A stretch of 64,000 nucleotides of DNA from Mikania micrantha (lineage: Eukaryota > Streptophyta > Magnoliopsida > Asterales > Asteraceae), in the NCBI GenBank assembly GCA_009363875.1, contig CM018680.1, positions 71,490,272 through 71,554,271 of the forward strand, read 5' to 3'. The notes under the pieces are model-generated. The model was given only the letters and a program-made list of their open reading frames with translations, ran no database searches and was not told the DNA's origin. A program made the position numbers and the translations under genes. Every line of letters begins with the position of its first letter. Within the stretch, counting starts at the first letter, position 1. Positions 32,319 to 44,598 of the stretch are shown piece by piece.

Positions 32319-32893
32319 CAGTGTTGTAAAAATCGGCCTAGGCGGCCGCCTAGGCGGCGCCTAGGCGCTAGGCGCCCACTTACTGTGTAATTTTTGGCCT
32401 AGGCGGTGCCTAGGCGCTAGGCGGTGCTAGGCGGCCTAGGCGGGGTCTAGGCGGCCTAGGCGGGGCCTAGGCGGCCCGATCAGTTTTTTATTTTTTTTCA
32501 CTTTTTTGACTTTTTTTGGCTTTTTTTGACTTTTTTATGGTAAAAGGGGACCAATTTCATGATTATTTAGACATTTCTCAATCAAAAATCTTTAATATGT
32601 CTCTGAAACATCGAATCCAAGCAGTTAACATCGAAATTTATCTCTAAACTTTGAACTCAGTGTTTAAGTTTGCACTTTAAAGTACTTTTTTTAGTATATT
32701 TAAGTATATTTTTTAAAATTATTTGAAGTATTATATTAAATTATTGATATTGATGTGTGTATATAATATATATTTGTAAAATTACATATAAAAATTCCAA
32801 TCCGCCTAGCGCCGATTAATCCCGATTAATCCCGATTAATCCCTAGGCGGTACCTCGCCGCCCGACTAGCGCCTAGCGACTTTTACAACCATG
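32319..32893. mobile_element. hAT element, 575 bp, TSD ATTACAAT, CCTAGGCG-rich
   Basis: A perfect 8-bp duplication ATTACAAT flanks it (32311-32318, 32894-32901). Termini CAGTGTTGTAAAAATCGGC and, reversed, CATGGTTGTAAAAGTCGC match those of the MITE at 7406-7578. The left third is packed with CCTAGGCGGC words and the right end has three tandem units of CCCGATTAAT. No transposase. Confidence 0.9.
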
Positions 32894-33101
32894 ATTACAA
32901 TATATACTTAGATTAAAGATAAAATATTATATATATATATTTTATTTGTTTATAAATAATAACGTATAAAAACAGGTTAATAATGTTTTAGAGAAGCGAA
33001 GGAAACTTTATAGAAGCTAACATTGATGCCTTACAATTTAACCAAATAGAAAACAAAAAAATGAATTATTGATTTGAATCATTAATCAATTATGTTTAGT
33101 G

Positions 33102-33103
<2 letters not shown>

Positions 33104-33150
<47 letters not shown>
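33104..33150 (+). repeat. Poly-A run of 47 bases
   Basis: An uninterrupted A tract, possibly the tail of a degraded LINE or SINE. No flanking duplication was recognised, and the adjoining sequence shows no RTE tail. Confidence 0.8.
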
Positions 33151-33155
<5 letters not shown>

Positions 33156-33550
33156 GAAACCTCATGTTATCACTAAGGTGCAAATCAAGAGCCTTAATTT
33201 AATTATACTTTTACCACTTTTTGAGCAAGAGCTTTTGTTTTTGTTTTATTTTTCTTGTTTGTTTTGTATTGTGATAAACACATCTTTCTATTATAATAAA
33301 CGATTATTTTTCGAAAACACGTGTCGCGTTTTGATTAAATCTGAAAATGTTTTTCCCGCTTATCTCTCCTAACATATACTATTAACTTAATTTTAGTAAT
33401 TAGATTATATAATTAAATATTAAAAAATATAATTTTTTTTTATTTCAATAATTTACTAATTTATTAAAAGTTAATAAAAAATAACTCGATTATATCTTAT
33501 CCTAAATATAATTTTATAATTATTAAATATTTATTAGTATTCAACTCCTC

Positions 33551-33581
33551 ACCCATGTAATACAAGGGTTTTCTAGGCTAG
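33551..33581 (+). mobile_element. Helitron 3' terminus
   Basis: ACCCATGTAATACAAGGGT forms an imperfect hairpin, followed by TTTCTAGGCTAG and a T. It matches in form the end of the bounded Helitron at 31896-32208. The 5' end was not located. Confidence 0.5.
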
Positions 33582-34506
33582 TTATTGTTAGATACAACAA
33601 TTTGCAAGATTGGTGTGCGGTTTAGTAGGTTTTTTCATATACAATTTTTTTTTTTCGTTTTTTACACAAGAACCTACATAGTTTAAATAAGTTGGTTTTG
33701 ATTATAATTAACAATTGTAGGGTACAGTAGATGGTAAACGTACATTTAGGTTTGTATCAAATGTAGTGTAGGAACTGTAGACTATATTGTTAAGCATGTA
33801 TTTTGGGTTGTATGTTGGCCCGTACAAAATCCTTTTTTATTTTTTTACCTTTAATATTTCTTGGGCAAAACATAAATATTGATCTAGAGAAAATGATCAT
33901 AACATGTTTTGTAGTTTAATGTCCTTAAATGTCCTTATTTGTATATGTGTCGGCATAAATTTAAGTTGATGTATGCTTTGGTAGTTTGGCGTATGTCTTT
34001 TTTTTGGAAAACAAGTAATGTCAAATAAGCTTCATATGCTTCATTTATGTAAATAACCACATTATCAATGTGGCACACGTAGTGAAGATAATAAACGTTT
34101 GTGTCACTTGGCCTAAGTTATTGTAAATAGTTTTTGTGTCGCACCCGATGCAATGCACGGTGTGAATTTCTATTATGGTCTCATTTAAAAGTGTCGGTTG
34201 AGAACCGACATGTTTTAACATTAGAATTCATCATGCGTGAAATTAACAGAGTTGTCTTTATAGGTTAATGTTAAAATCAAGGGAATTGCAGGCAAGGTGA
34301 CAATTTCGAAACTTGATGAAGGTTGTTTTTTTCTCGCAATAATTGGGTATAATAATGCTTATTTCGTCACTAAACACAAAAGTGTCTATTTGAGATTGTC
34401 TGGGTTTGATTTTAATATTTGTGGTAACATGGGTTTGGATCTTATGGGCTCAATTTTTTTGCTTTTTTGTTCATATTTTTTACTATTTTTATTTGTCTCC
34501 AATAAG

Positions 34507-34792
34507 TAGAGTTGCACAACCAAACCGGTCCTATCTCGATCTCAAACCAGTTTCATCCAAACCGGTCCAAACCATAGGTTTGGGATAGGTTTGACATCCT
34601 CATCTTTCGAACTGGTTTCCAAACCGGTTTCAAGCCCTCCAAACCGGTTTCAATCCCTCCAAACCGGTCCAAACGGGTTTTATAGGTTTGACATTCTCAA
34701 TCTCCCAAACCGGTTTCCAAACCGAACCGGTTTTGACCAAGCGTTGACCAAACTGGACCGGTTTGAAAACCGAACCAGTTTGAGCACCTCTA
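34507..34792. mobile_element. hAT MITE, 286 bp, TSD CCAATAAG, AACCGGTT-rich
   Basis: CCAATAAG is duplicated at 34499-34506 and 34793-34800. The termini TAGAGTTGCACAA and, reversed, TAGAGGTGCTCAA form an inverted repeat. The interior carries more than a dozen CAAACCGGT / ACCGGTTTG words. No coding function. Confidence 0.9.
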
Positions 34793-34800
34793 CCAATAAG

Positions 34801-36835
34801 TCTTGTTAGATTACTTTTTAAAAAATTGTTATGCTAAAGCATACTAAGACATAAGAATATTTTTAACTAGACGACGCTTTTCGCGTGTTACCCCTTATAT
34901 TTAACACCCTTGTTTTGGCTTATATTTAACACCCTTGTTTTGGCTTGGCAACAAACTCAAAAGAAAAAAAAACATTAATAGGTAAATAGTCGCGACTATA
35001 AAAGAAGCTTATTATGAGTCAAGAAAGTAAAATAAAAGAAAAATAAAACTAAAATAGAACACGTGAGAAAACAACATATCAAATTATCAATTATCATGTT
35101 ATGAGAAATTGAAATAACTTATCTAGAGGAATTTCTCATAAAAAAAGAATTTCTTACGGAAAAATCATGGGGAATATGAATTTCCCACGACAAATCTCAA
35201 TTACTCGCCGAAAAATCTCGAAAATGAATTGATCGCACGAAAAAACACGACCCAAATGAAGTTATCTCGAGAAAATGAATTTATCACGAGAAAATGAATT
35301 TCTCGCGAGAAATCATTTTCTCGCGATATTAAGTCTTCATAAATTAATTTTGTTTATATAGATAATCTTCATTTTTATCTATATAATTGATTCGTTATAG
35401 CTTTATGCGTTTCTTTGAATATCATTATCACTTCGAATCTTTATAATTTAATCGTATCATCCTGACTAATGTTACTCCATGTTTCTTGTTTTTTTAAAAA
35501 ACAAAATTAAATATGATTGATATTTATAATTTTGAGGAAAATGATATATTTATTTATATTATTTTCATAACTATTATATCTACCTTTTGGTTTCCCACTA
35601 AATCAACTATTAAATGTGTTTAAAATCACTGGATGGTGTTGCATTCATTACAACAATGGACCTTCAATGGGTGAAGAACTATCTGGAGAAATGCAGCTCA
35701 AATGCGTCATCAAACGACATTCAATCCATGCCTTTCAACTTCTTCTAACCCATGATCATGTCAGGCCTCAGATTAGATCTCATCGAACGCGGTCGACTCG
35801 TTCAGTCATCCCTACAATTTGGTAGGATTTGAATGAGTCTGAATAGGGCCATGTCTGAATCAGTCAGATTCAGACTATTTGTTTCAAAAAATAAAACATA
35901 TTTGAGTGAAAAATAAGGTCTATAGGGCAACATAAAAACTACGTGAATAGAATATATTCAAACGGGTACCAATGATCAATAACATATTTGATAAGAACAA
36001 CACTAAAATTTATTCAAAGAGATTATTTAATTGATTTTGCTTAAAACCCGTTGGACTCGCACTCATTGTGACCCAAACCCGTCCTAACTCGCACTCATCC
36101 TGACGCAAACTCGTCCTAACTCGCACCCATCCTGATTCCTGACCCAAACACTCTATTATATTTCTGTATTTTGCTTGGTTATACTTGATTATGCACATAC
36201 GTAGTTTATTTATTTGTTTGTTTGTTCATGAGCTGGTTGTTACTCCGGAAGCAGTTAGATTTAAAGGGAAGTTATAACTCTTTCCAAACCATATAAATAA
36301 ACATGCCACGGGTGAAATTTATAGATTGTTGTATTCTAGCTTATTCCATCTTTTGTTAATCGTCTGAAATATTGGTTTAATACTAATAAAAAGTACCATG
36401 TATTGAAAGCTAATTTAACATCTTAATGACCGATACAATTCTAGTTAACAAGAGATAGGAGCCAGTCCCATTATGCACACACAAGTAGAGAACCACTCGT
36501 ATAGTATCCTATTGTTTTAACTTTAATACATAAACGTAACAAATTAACAACCTTTCTTATAGTATCATTGGAAAGCCACGTGGTTGCCTCCTTCAAGCGA
36601 ATTGATCTAGGACTCTTCATCACAAATGATATGAATGAATGTCATCTTATGTGCTAACTTGTTTTTGGGTAGTTATCCCATTGTAATTTAACGCCCCATT
36701 TGCGGTGCACACATATAATGTATATATGTGTGGTCCCTCAAGGGACCAAAGTGAAATTGCACTAATTTTAACGTTATTTTATTTATTTTGTGAAAATAAC
36801 GTTAAAAATGTTGGGATGATCAACTTCAAACGATA
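34801..36835. other. AT-rich spacer, no gene seen
   Basis: Contains tandem repeats of TATATTTAACACCCTTGTTTTGGCT (two copies near 34890-34940), a TCTCGCGAGAAA-type word cluster at 35150-35330, and an inverted set of CTCGCAC/CATCCTGAC words near 36050-36140. None was bounded as an element. Confidence 0.4.
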
Positions 36836-36960
36836 ACTTTGAGCCGGGGACTCATTCGGAGCAGTCTCACTATCTCAACTGGGATAGGGGTAAGGTTTGT
36901 GTCTATCCTTCCCCCCCAGACCCTACTGAAAAGTGGGAATATACTGGGTAAGTTTGCTTA
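36836..36960 (+). mobile_element. 5'-truncated RTE tail
   Basis: Follows the RTE 3' order: TTTGAGCCGGGGACTC, GCAGTCTCACTATCT, GGGATAGGGGTAAGG, CCCCAGACCCTACT, ATACTGGGTAA. Same orientation as the other tails in the window. Confidence 0.75.
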
Positions 36961-37070
36961 TCCCATTGTAATTCACTAATCTGGTGTCATAAACTAGATG
37001 CAAACTTAATGTAACTAATTTTGTATATTTTACAATAGATCTTGCTCAATTTAACACTTAAAGCAATGAG

Positions 37071-37545
37071 TATGCATAAGGCAGCAAGATCTAAACTATA
37101 ACTTGAGCATGTGCATCTTATAAAGGTCTTGAATGATGTAGAAAATCATTGGTTTGCATTTTGTACCGTAGTTCATAGCTATGTTTTTCAATGACATTTA
37201 TACAACTCTAAAACTTTCTTACAGGATGAGATCGAGATAGAGGCAAAGGCTTTGCGTGTCAGAAGGTTGTTGCTGTTGTGACTGTGGAATTTAGAAATAA
37301 AAAAACTGGAAAAATAATCGCACAAGGGCGGCATACCAAGTACCTTGCAGTATCAAGTAAATTGTGAGATACAGGTAATGTTGTCAAGTAGAAAGATACC
37401 CTCAATCACATTTATCTTCATCAGGCTGCATATTTATTACCAAATCATACTTTTCATGTCTTCTATCATTCCACATCATCAATTGAGATGAAAAGAAAGG
37501 CAATTATATACATTTTTTCAAATCGTTCACTGCTAATGATATATA
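37071..37545. repeat. Segmental duplication, copy 1
   Basis: About 475 bases, from GCATAAGGCAGCAAGAT to CAAATCGTTCACTGCTAATG, are repeated at 38318-38806 in the same direction. Each copy holds an ACOT13-like last exon with its preceding intron end. Confidence 0.85.
37225..37367 (+). pseudogene. ACOT13-like thioesterase last exon, copy 1, frameshifted
   Basis: After a TTTCTTACAG acceptor the exon reads DEIEIEAKALRV, then a 1-base deletion shifts the frame and gives TGA after LLLL. It is 143 bases against 144 in copy 2. Downstream residues match copy 2 in the shifted frame. The family are hotdog-fold acyl-CoA thioesterases. No other exons were recognised upstream. Confidence 0.75.
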
Positions 37546-38317
37546 ATTACATTTGATCCTTTAATTGTGTTTTTAATAGTTTTTATCCATGTGTTGGCTC
37601 TTTGAACTATGATGATATGCTGTATATTTGTCTTTTTTGTAGTGAAATTTAGTTAAATGATTACAGCCATATTGAATTTTAATTGTTTTAAATATCCTTA
37701 AAAAAATTCATATTTGTCTATAAAATGCTGTCAAGTCTTGAACAATGCTCGGGTAGTCTTCTTGCTTATGCCAAGCTTTTCCTTCCTTTTACGTATGTTT
37801 GTCGAGATAATATGCATTCAAAAGTTAGCCTTGTTAAATGAGTTATTGTTTTTTTTTTTTATTTAAAAAGAGATACTCCCAAAACAACTCTATGCTTTAG
37901 TTTTTATTGTGGCTTTATCTTTATCGTCTTGATTTGCTTTGTTTAACTACTTTATTCAAGACTCTTAACTGTTTACTTTGGCTTTTCTTTAACTTTAATT
38001 GTACTTTATTTTACTTTAACTTAATGATACGTAAACAAGGTATTTCTGGTCCTTCATAGATATAGAGAAGATATAGCATAGATATTTTGAATTCATCATT
38101 TAACACTTGGGGTAGGAACTATAGTATTTTATTGCTATAAGTATGGGTTATTGAAAATAATAAGACATGTATTTGGATATTTCCCTTGAACTCCGCAATA
38201 TTTTTGATTTGGCATCAATAGTTGAATAGAAGTTTTCGAAAAGAAAATGGATTATGGGAGTGTGTGACTTGAACTATTGATTGGTTTGTGCAGATATGTG
38301 TCTTTATTTATATTTAT

Positions 38318-38806
38318 TTGCATAAGGCAGCAAGATGTAAACTATAACTTGAGCATGTGCATCTTATAAAGGTCTTGCATGATGCAGAAAATCATTGGTT
38401 TGCATTTTGTACCATAGTTCATAGCTATGTATTTCAATAACATTTACACAACTCTGCAACTTTCTTACAGGATGAGATCGAGATAGAGGCAGAGGTTTTG
38501 TGTGTGGGGAAGGCTGTTGCTGTTGTGACTGTGGAATTTAGAAATAAAAAATCTGGAAAAATATTCGCACAAGGGCGGCATACCAAGTACCTTGCAGTAT
38601 CAAGTAAATTATGAGATATAGGTAATGTTGTCACATAGAAAGATACCCTCAAATTCAATCACATTCATCTTCATCACACTGCATATTTATTACCAAATCA
38701 TACTTTTCATGTCTTCTATCATTCCATATCATCAATTGAGATGAAAAGAAAGGCTAATGATAAATTGAGTATATACATTTTTTTCAAATCGTTCAGTGCT
38801 AATGAT
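38318..38806. repeat. Segmental duplication, copy 2
   Basis: Partner of 37071-37545, offset by about 1.25 kb. It is followed 290 bases later by a Helitron 3' terminus. Confidence 0.85.
38471..38614 (+). pseudogene. ACOT13-like thioesterase last exon, copy 2, intact exon
   Basis: The exon follows TTTCTTACAG and codes 47 residues, DEIEIEAEVLCVGKAVAVV through FAQGRHTKYLAVSSKL, to a stop at 38612-38614, the C-terminal strand region of acyl-CoA thioesterase 13-like hotdog proteins. Frame and splice site are intact, but without catalytic-domain exons nearby it is a gene fragment. Confidence 0.75.
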
Positions 38807-39072
38807 AAATTGAGTCGTTAAAATTAAATAATTAAATAAGTTATATTTTTTACGTTTCTGATTTATAAAAGTTAGTTTTTAATAGAATACAAACTGAAGC
38901 TTTATTATCAATTTGTTCAAAGATAATAATTGTTACAAATAAAAAATATGTTATATCATTTGTATAGTTATTAAAGTTTTCAATTATGTAAATTAATCAT
39001 TTTCTCTTAAAATATTGTTTTATAATTTTTTTAAATTTTTATTACTAACTATTTAATATTTTATATTAAACT

Positions 39073-39099
39073 CGTGTAATACACGGGATACTACTCTAG
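39073..39099 (+). mobile_element. Helitron 3' terminus
   Basis: CTCGTGTAATACACGGG forms a hairpin, then ATACTACTCTAG ends before T. The 5' TC end was not found. The element may include the duplicated thioesterase exons upstream. Confidence 0.6.
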
Positions 39100-40341
39100 T
39101 ATAAAGATAAAACACAATATTGGACATATTTTATCTTCTATGACAACTTATTTAAACAAATTGACGCCTCATGGATGCTTGGTTAAATTCAAAATCTCTT
39201 TTTTGTCGGGTAAGCTATGTCACAGTTTAAAACATATATTTTCCTTACTAGAATTTTGGTTAATAAATAATTTTATATTATTAGGCAGTGACAAAGTGAA
39301 GTGATAACAAACAAACATGTCCCACAATTCCACTAATTAGTTTAGTTAAATCACTAGAGTCAAAAGAGAAGATAAAGTTAAATCTTATCCATACCCCAAC
39401 GGATAAAAAGATGACTCTCAGAGAAACCACATTCTCAAATCTCAAATACACCACATTATATACACCCTCTCTCACACACACACACATGATTAATTGAGAT
39501 CAAATAATAAGTCATCTTAATTGTAGATTTGCACATGCAATAAAATAAACTAATCTATAATAAATATCATTGAAAAAAAAATTGGGTTCATTTTATTAGA
39601 GTTAATTGGGTTACTATAATCAAATAATGTATATGTATATGTATATGTACGTACATAGGCGTACCTATTAATTGGGTACGGGGGTCGACCGACCCCATGA
39701 ACTTTTGATTTTTAATGTTGTATATACAATCTAATCTTGACCGACCCTCAAGAAAATTTATCCTTGACCTCCATGAAAATTTGACGAAACAGATGAAACC
39801 CAATTTAAAACATTTTAAAGCCAAAAATAATAAATAAATATTTAAATAACGCAATATGCATTACTTGTAATTAAACCCAATTAGTAATTAATAATTTAAC
39901 TCAATATCTAATCAGTCATAGCCAATTAAAAATAGTAATAAGTCCCAATTTATATATTGAGTGATTGAATCTAATGTACACCGTTATCATTTACATCAAA
40001 ACTACCTCAATTTATAGATTGAGTGATTATTCTATAATATCAAAAGTTGAAACTTATTAGCATGATGATAAATTTAGTTGATTTGTTTATAATTTGTATA
40101 TTTAGGTAATATGAAACAATTTTTCAAAAGAAAATTTAAACCTTCACATTCTTTGAATCTATAATTTGTTGATTCAAAAATGAAAACTTTTTTACATGTT
40201 TTTTACTATGGTTTTCACAACAAAAGAGAGTTTTTATTTTATTAATTCCCTGTATATATAAAAGGATTGTATTTCGTGATAAATTGATCATAAAAGTAGT
40301 GTTGTAGAAATTACTAGTCCTTAGTCAGGTCGTGGGTTGGA
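39100..40341. other. AT-rich spacer, no gene seen
   Basis: A short (CA)n run at 39473-39485 and a TATATG repeat near 39627 are the only structures noted. Confidence 0.4.
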
Positions 40342-42553
40342 TGTAACAACCGGTTTTTAATAATGAATGTATTGTAAATAATCGTTAATTGAACGATTGT
40401 GATTGTTGTAATTTAAAAATATGTGAGAATTACGTCATCAATGGCAAGAGCACATGTGATCGTTCTAGAAATCCATGTTGATTTGATGATTGTAATTATT
40501 ATAGGTTGATAGTATGCGAAAAATGGTGAACGTGGGCGAAAACCGTGCGCGAAACGGAGTTACGGATTGTCCGGAATCACGAAAAGAAGATAAGATCAAA
40601 AATTTGACGAAATAGACCTGGGGCGGTACGCCCCGGACCAAACGTCGGGTTGGGGCAGTACGCCCGGCGCAAAAACTCAACCATTCGTTTCTTCTTGCTT
40701 CCACTCGACTCCCAGACGCAAAAACTCATATTTTCATCATCTAAACTCAAGATTGAAGGTGTCTAAACATCCCAAACTCACCAAGGATCGTGTTTTCGAG
40801 TCCCGATCGCTGTTCTACCCGCAGAAATCCGTCAGATTGGGTAACGATTCGTTTTATCCTACTAGTTTAATATTGTATGGATTAAATCTAGATCTAAATG
40901 TAATACTATGATTATGGATATTGATTATTGCCTAGTTGATGACTAGGGATTGTTAGAAACGAAGAACTTGATATTTGGTTGGTGAAATCTTCGTTTTGAA
41001 GCCGGTATAATGTCCGGTTGTTATGAAACCCATATCATGGTATGACAACTAGTAGGATGGGTAGATTATGATTTTGAAATGAATTATGGATTATAATTCA
41101 TGGGTTAAATGATGATTGTGAGGAATTGATGTTAAAACTATTAACAGTTATGATCATAAATGAATTTTTGAATACAAGAAGTGATAAAAGATCGTAACTA
41201 ATATAATTGAACATCAATTATTTGATAAAATGCCTAAGGGAGGCATGAAATATGACTAATTGTGATAATTGACTAAAACTTGCTAAAGATAGTAAGATAG
41301 AGTCAATTATGTGATAAATTGACTTTGAGCAAGTCAAACCAGTCAAGTGCGTTGAAGTTGATTGTATGTGCTATATGTATTGAAACTAGTTGTATATATG
41401 TGAATACAACTAGGTATTGGTGGTGAAAGTCAAAGGACAATTCACAGAAGTGGAAAAGAGGTTGTAGGAAGTGAACAACCGTATGAACCAGGTAAGTTAC
41501 CCAACTTACTGTAACATTACATATAAGTAGTAGAAAGAGTCTACTTGATTGTGATGTATACATATTGATTGATTTGAATGAATGTGCATAACTAAATTGG
41601 AACTAATTGAGTTAATAGACTCTAATGTATATATGTTAAGTTCCAATGTGTTTATGTCACGATTGAACTTAATATGCAACATAGATTGCATAAGAATAGC
41701 CGGATGAGCCGGTGTTTGAGTAAGTAATCCCACAACTACGACATCACATAATGAACATTGATTTTGTTGTTGAATAAACTGTATGATAAATATGGCATTG
41801 GTAATAGGGGAAAGTTGAATAATAAAAGTTCAACAACCTATGATAAATCTAATACCTTGGTAAATGAAATTGTGGGAACTCTATGATGGAAGTACCGGTG
41901 GGTGAACATCATAGTAATTTGATTGAAATAATTGTGATTCCACAAATGTGTGGATAGCCAGAGGTGCTGGCAATTGTCTTAGATAGAAGTACTCGTGGGT
42001 GAACATCTTAAAACTTAATATTTATGACTCTACAATGGTGGATAGCTAGAGGTGCTAGCAATTGTCTTAGATGAAAGTACCGGTGGGTGAACATCTTAAG
42101 TCTTAATATTTATGACTCCACAATGGTGGATAGCTAGAGGTGCTAGCAATTGTCTTAGATGGAAGTACCGATGGGTGAACATCTTAAGACTTAATATATA
42201 TGACTCCACAATGATGGATAGCTAGAGGTGCTAGCAATTGTCTTAGATGGAAGCACCGATGGGTGAACATCTTAAGACTTGAAATATGTATGACTCCATA
42301 ATGGTGGATAGCTAGATGTGCTAGCAATTTGTCTTAGATGGAAGTACCGGTGGGTGAACATATTAAGACTTGAACTATTTATGACTCCACAATGGTAGAT
42401 AGCTAGAGGTGCTAGCAACTGTCTTAGATGGAAGGACCGGGGGTGAACATCTTAAGACTTAATATATGTATGATACCACAAATGTGTGGATAACCGGTTA
42501 ATCCAGAACCTAAATTGTTGAAACCACAGGTGTGTGGGTACTTGGTTGAGCCA

Positions 42554-42597
<44 letters not shown>

Positions 42598-42885
42598 TGT
42601 TTTAAATTTAGCCAGAGGTGCTGGTGGTAGAGTTGGATTAGATAATATACTCATATTTGTGAAAATGTCCCATTAAGGGAAATAAATGTACCATGTGTGT
42701 TGGGTGCAAGTTGATGTTTGAATATGATATATTATTATCTAAACATGATTAACATCCATATGATATGTATGTGGATGGGTTTAAATAAGTTTTTGGGAAC
42801 TTTGGGAGGGGTTACTTAGTTCATATGAACTAATTGTGACCTTATATGTGATGTTACAGGTCAAAGATAGATATGCATTGGGCGA
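40342..42885 (+). repeat. Tekay-like Ty3/gypsy LTR (LTR-A), interrupted at its right end
   Basis: Starts TGTAACAACC, as does the LTR beside the chromodomain integrase at 62503 (minus). The two share TCTAGAAATCCA and a block of about 50 bases containing GAACGTGGGCGAA and GAAACGGAGTTACGG. Inside are a GGCGGTACGCCC word pair (40624-40672), an 88-90 bp tandem array (41950-42480) and an (AT)n run (42557-42594). It is cut at 42885 by the Athila-like LTR. No PBS is seen. Confidence 0.7.
41950..42480 (+). repeat. 88-90 bp tandem array in LTR-A
   Basis: About six units, starting near 41952, 42040, 42128, 42216, 42306 and 42396, with the phrases GGATAGCTAGAGGTGCTAGC and GTACCGGTGGGTGAACATC. Degenerate homologous units recur at 51770-52130. 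Confidence 0.9.
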
Positions 42886-44598
42886 TGTTGTCGTGCGGTA
42901 GCTTAATTAAAAAATAAGCAAAATAAAAACTAAACTAGACACTAAGTAATACTCTAGACTCTCTAAAACTAAACTACTGACAGGCAAGTGAACCAATCGA
43001 AACTAGTAAAGCAAAAGTAAGTCCGGATATCGAACCCAAAGACTTCTATAGAAAGCACTAACTAGAAACTAAAAAGACTTATCTATACAAAATTTGTACT
43101 TAAATAAAATATTAATAAGGAAGGGGGTTTTGCTAACAAAATTAAGAATAACTAAGAGAAAAGCTAAAGAGAAAACACCAAATTGAAACAAAGATAGAAA
43201 CGAAGATGAGACGAAGAAAAAGCACTACCTAGGCATGAATCCTACACATGTTCAACAAAGAATTTATCGGTAATGGAAATGATGTGATACCGGAATCTTA
43301 AAATACTAAACTCAAAGGAAACCTAGAGCACCCTCAACCCTTATCAAGGATTGTCAACTAAGAGTCCTAAAAGCCGTTAAACCACCGATTGAATGGATTT
43401 CCTTCACAGGTCATCCAATTGTACTCAAAATGTATCTGCTAGACAATATACCTTATAGCGCGAAAGTCTCAAACACCTAGATGTAAGGGATGACTAGGAT
43501 TTTCCTATTGGATTCAGTAAACACGGATGTAAGACACACTAGATAAATCTTCTTACAAAGTCTCTAAACTAGCAATTCCAACACCCTAGACAAACCGACA
43601 ATCTCTCACCTCACGGCTATCAAGATTGGTTGCACATCTAATACATCTATATCAAGATAATAACTCCTATGGTAAACTCGTACGTAGTAAACCATCTACT
43701 AATCAAGAACATACAGTAATTGATCTAACATGCACCTATTATCTGAAAGAAATTCAACAAGGCACACGAGGAGTAAATCATCAATCCATAACCAATCATA
43801 GACACACATAAAATATCCAATAATCCAAACCAAGTTTGTTACATCATGAGTTCATCACAAATACAAAATCCAAAACCGATAAAGACTAATGTTAAACATG
43901 TGCAATCATCAAAACCTAGATAGTTCTACAAGATTAGCAAAGAAACATCATACGAATACAATTCATAATGTGTTTAAAGTAAATGAGAAACATGGGAATC
44001 GAATAGAAACAAAGAAACCAAGTAAACCGAATGATGAACACCCGATGTCTTCGATCCTAAGCCTTCAATCCTCAATCCTTAGCCTTCTCAATCTCCTTGT
44101 TCTTCCTCTGGCCGTCCAGAACCTGTCCCAGATCGTATGATGCCCTAATTTTTCCTCCCCAGCCGTTTTTAATCGAGCAACACATTTTTCTGAATTTTTA
44201 TACTCGTTGCGTACCGCGACAGTTACCCAGAAACCCCTCACGCTACGCGAGGAACCTCGCTACCTGACAAAACAATCGGGTCAAACCGCAATCATTAAGT
44301 GAGGGTATTTTGGTCATTTTCCTTCATCGCGTACCGCGACAGGGTTTCAGAATGTCTTCGCGATACGCGAAGGGTTTCAAAGTTCAGCTTTTTGCTTTTC
44401 TGTTTTCAGACCCGTTCTCGTCTAACCGGGAGCTTGTTTCTTTTGTACTTTAGCACCAAATAAGCATGTTTATTACCTGGAAACATGAAATTACCAAATT
44501 GTGAAGCACCGGCTAAATCGATTCCAAAACCAAACAAAACTGTACAGAAACTTGATAAAAACAAATGGAAAAGCAGATGTGTTTTACAACACATCACA
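42886..44598 (-). repeat. Athila-like 3' LTR
   Basis: About 1.71 kb. Begins TGTTGTCGTGCGG (plus strand) and ends ACACATCACA next to the polypurine tract TAAGTGTGGGGA (minus). A TATA box (GAGTATAAAAATTC, minus, 44193-44206) adjoins a CGCGTACCGCGA word array at 44205-44375. Confidence 0.75.
44205..44375 (-). repeat. CGCGTACCGCGA / TTCGCGATACGCGAA word array
   Basis: Copies include GCGTACCGCGACAG (twice), CACGCTACGCGAGG and CTTCGCGATACGCGAAG. They lie directly upstream, on the minus strand, of the LTR TATA box. Confidence 0.75.

Noticed and set aside
34866..34900. Additional Helitron end near ACTAGACGACGC
   Set aside because: There is no hairpin next to the CTAG, so the end signature is incomplete.
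41950..42480. Repeats at regular spacing as a CRISPR-like array
   Set aside because: The whole 88-90 bp unit is repeated, with no unique spacers, and it lies in a plant LTR. It is an ordinary tandem repeat.
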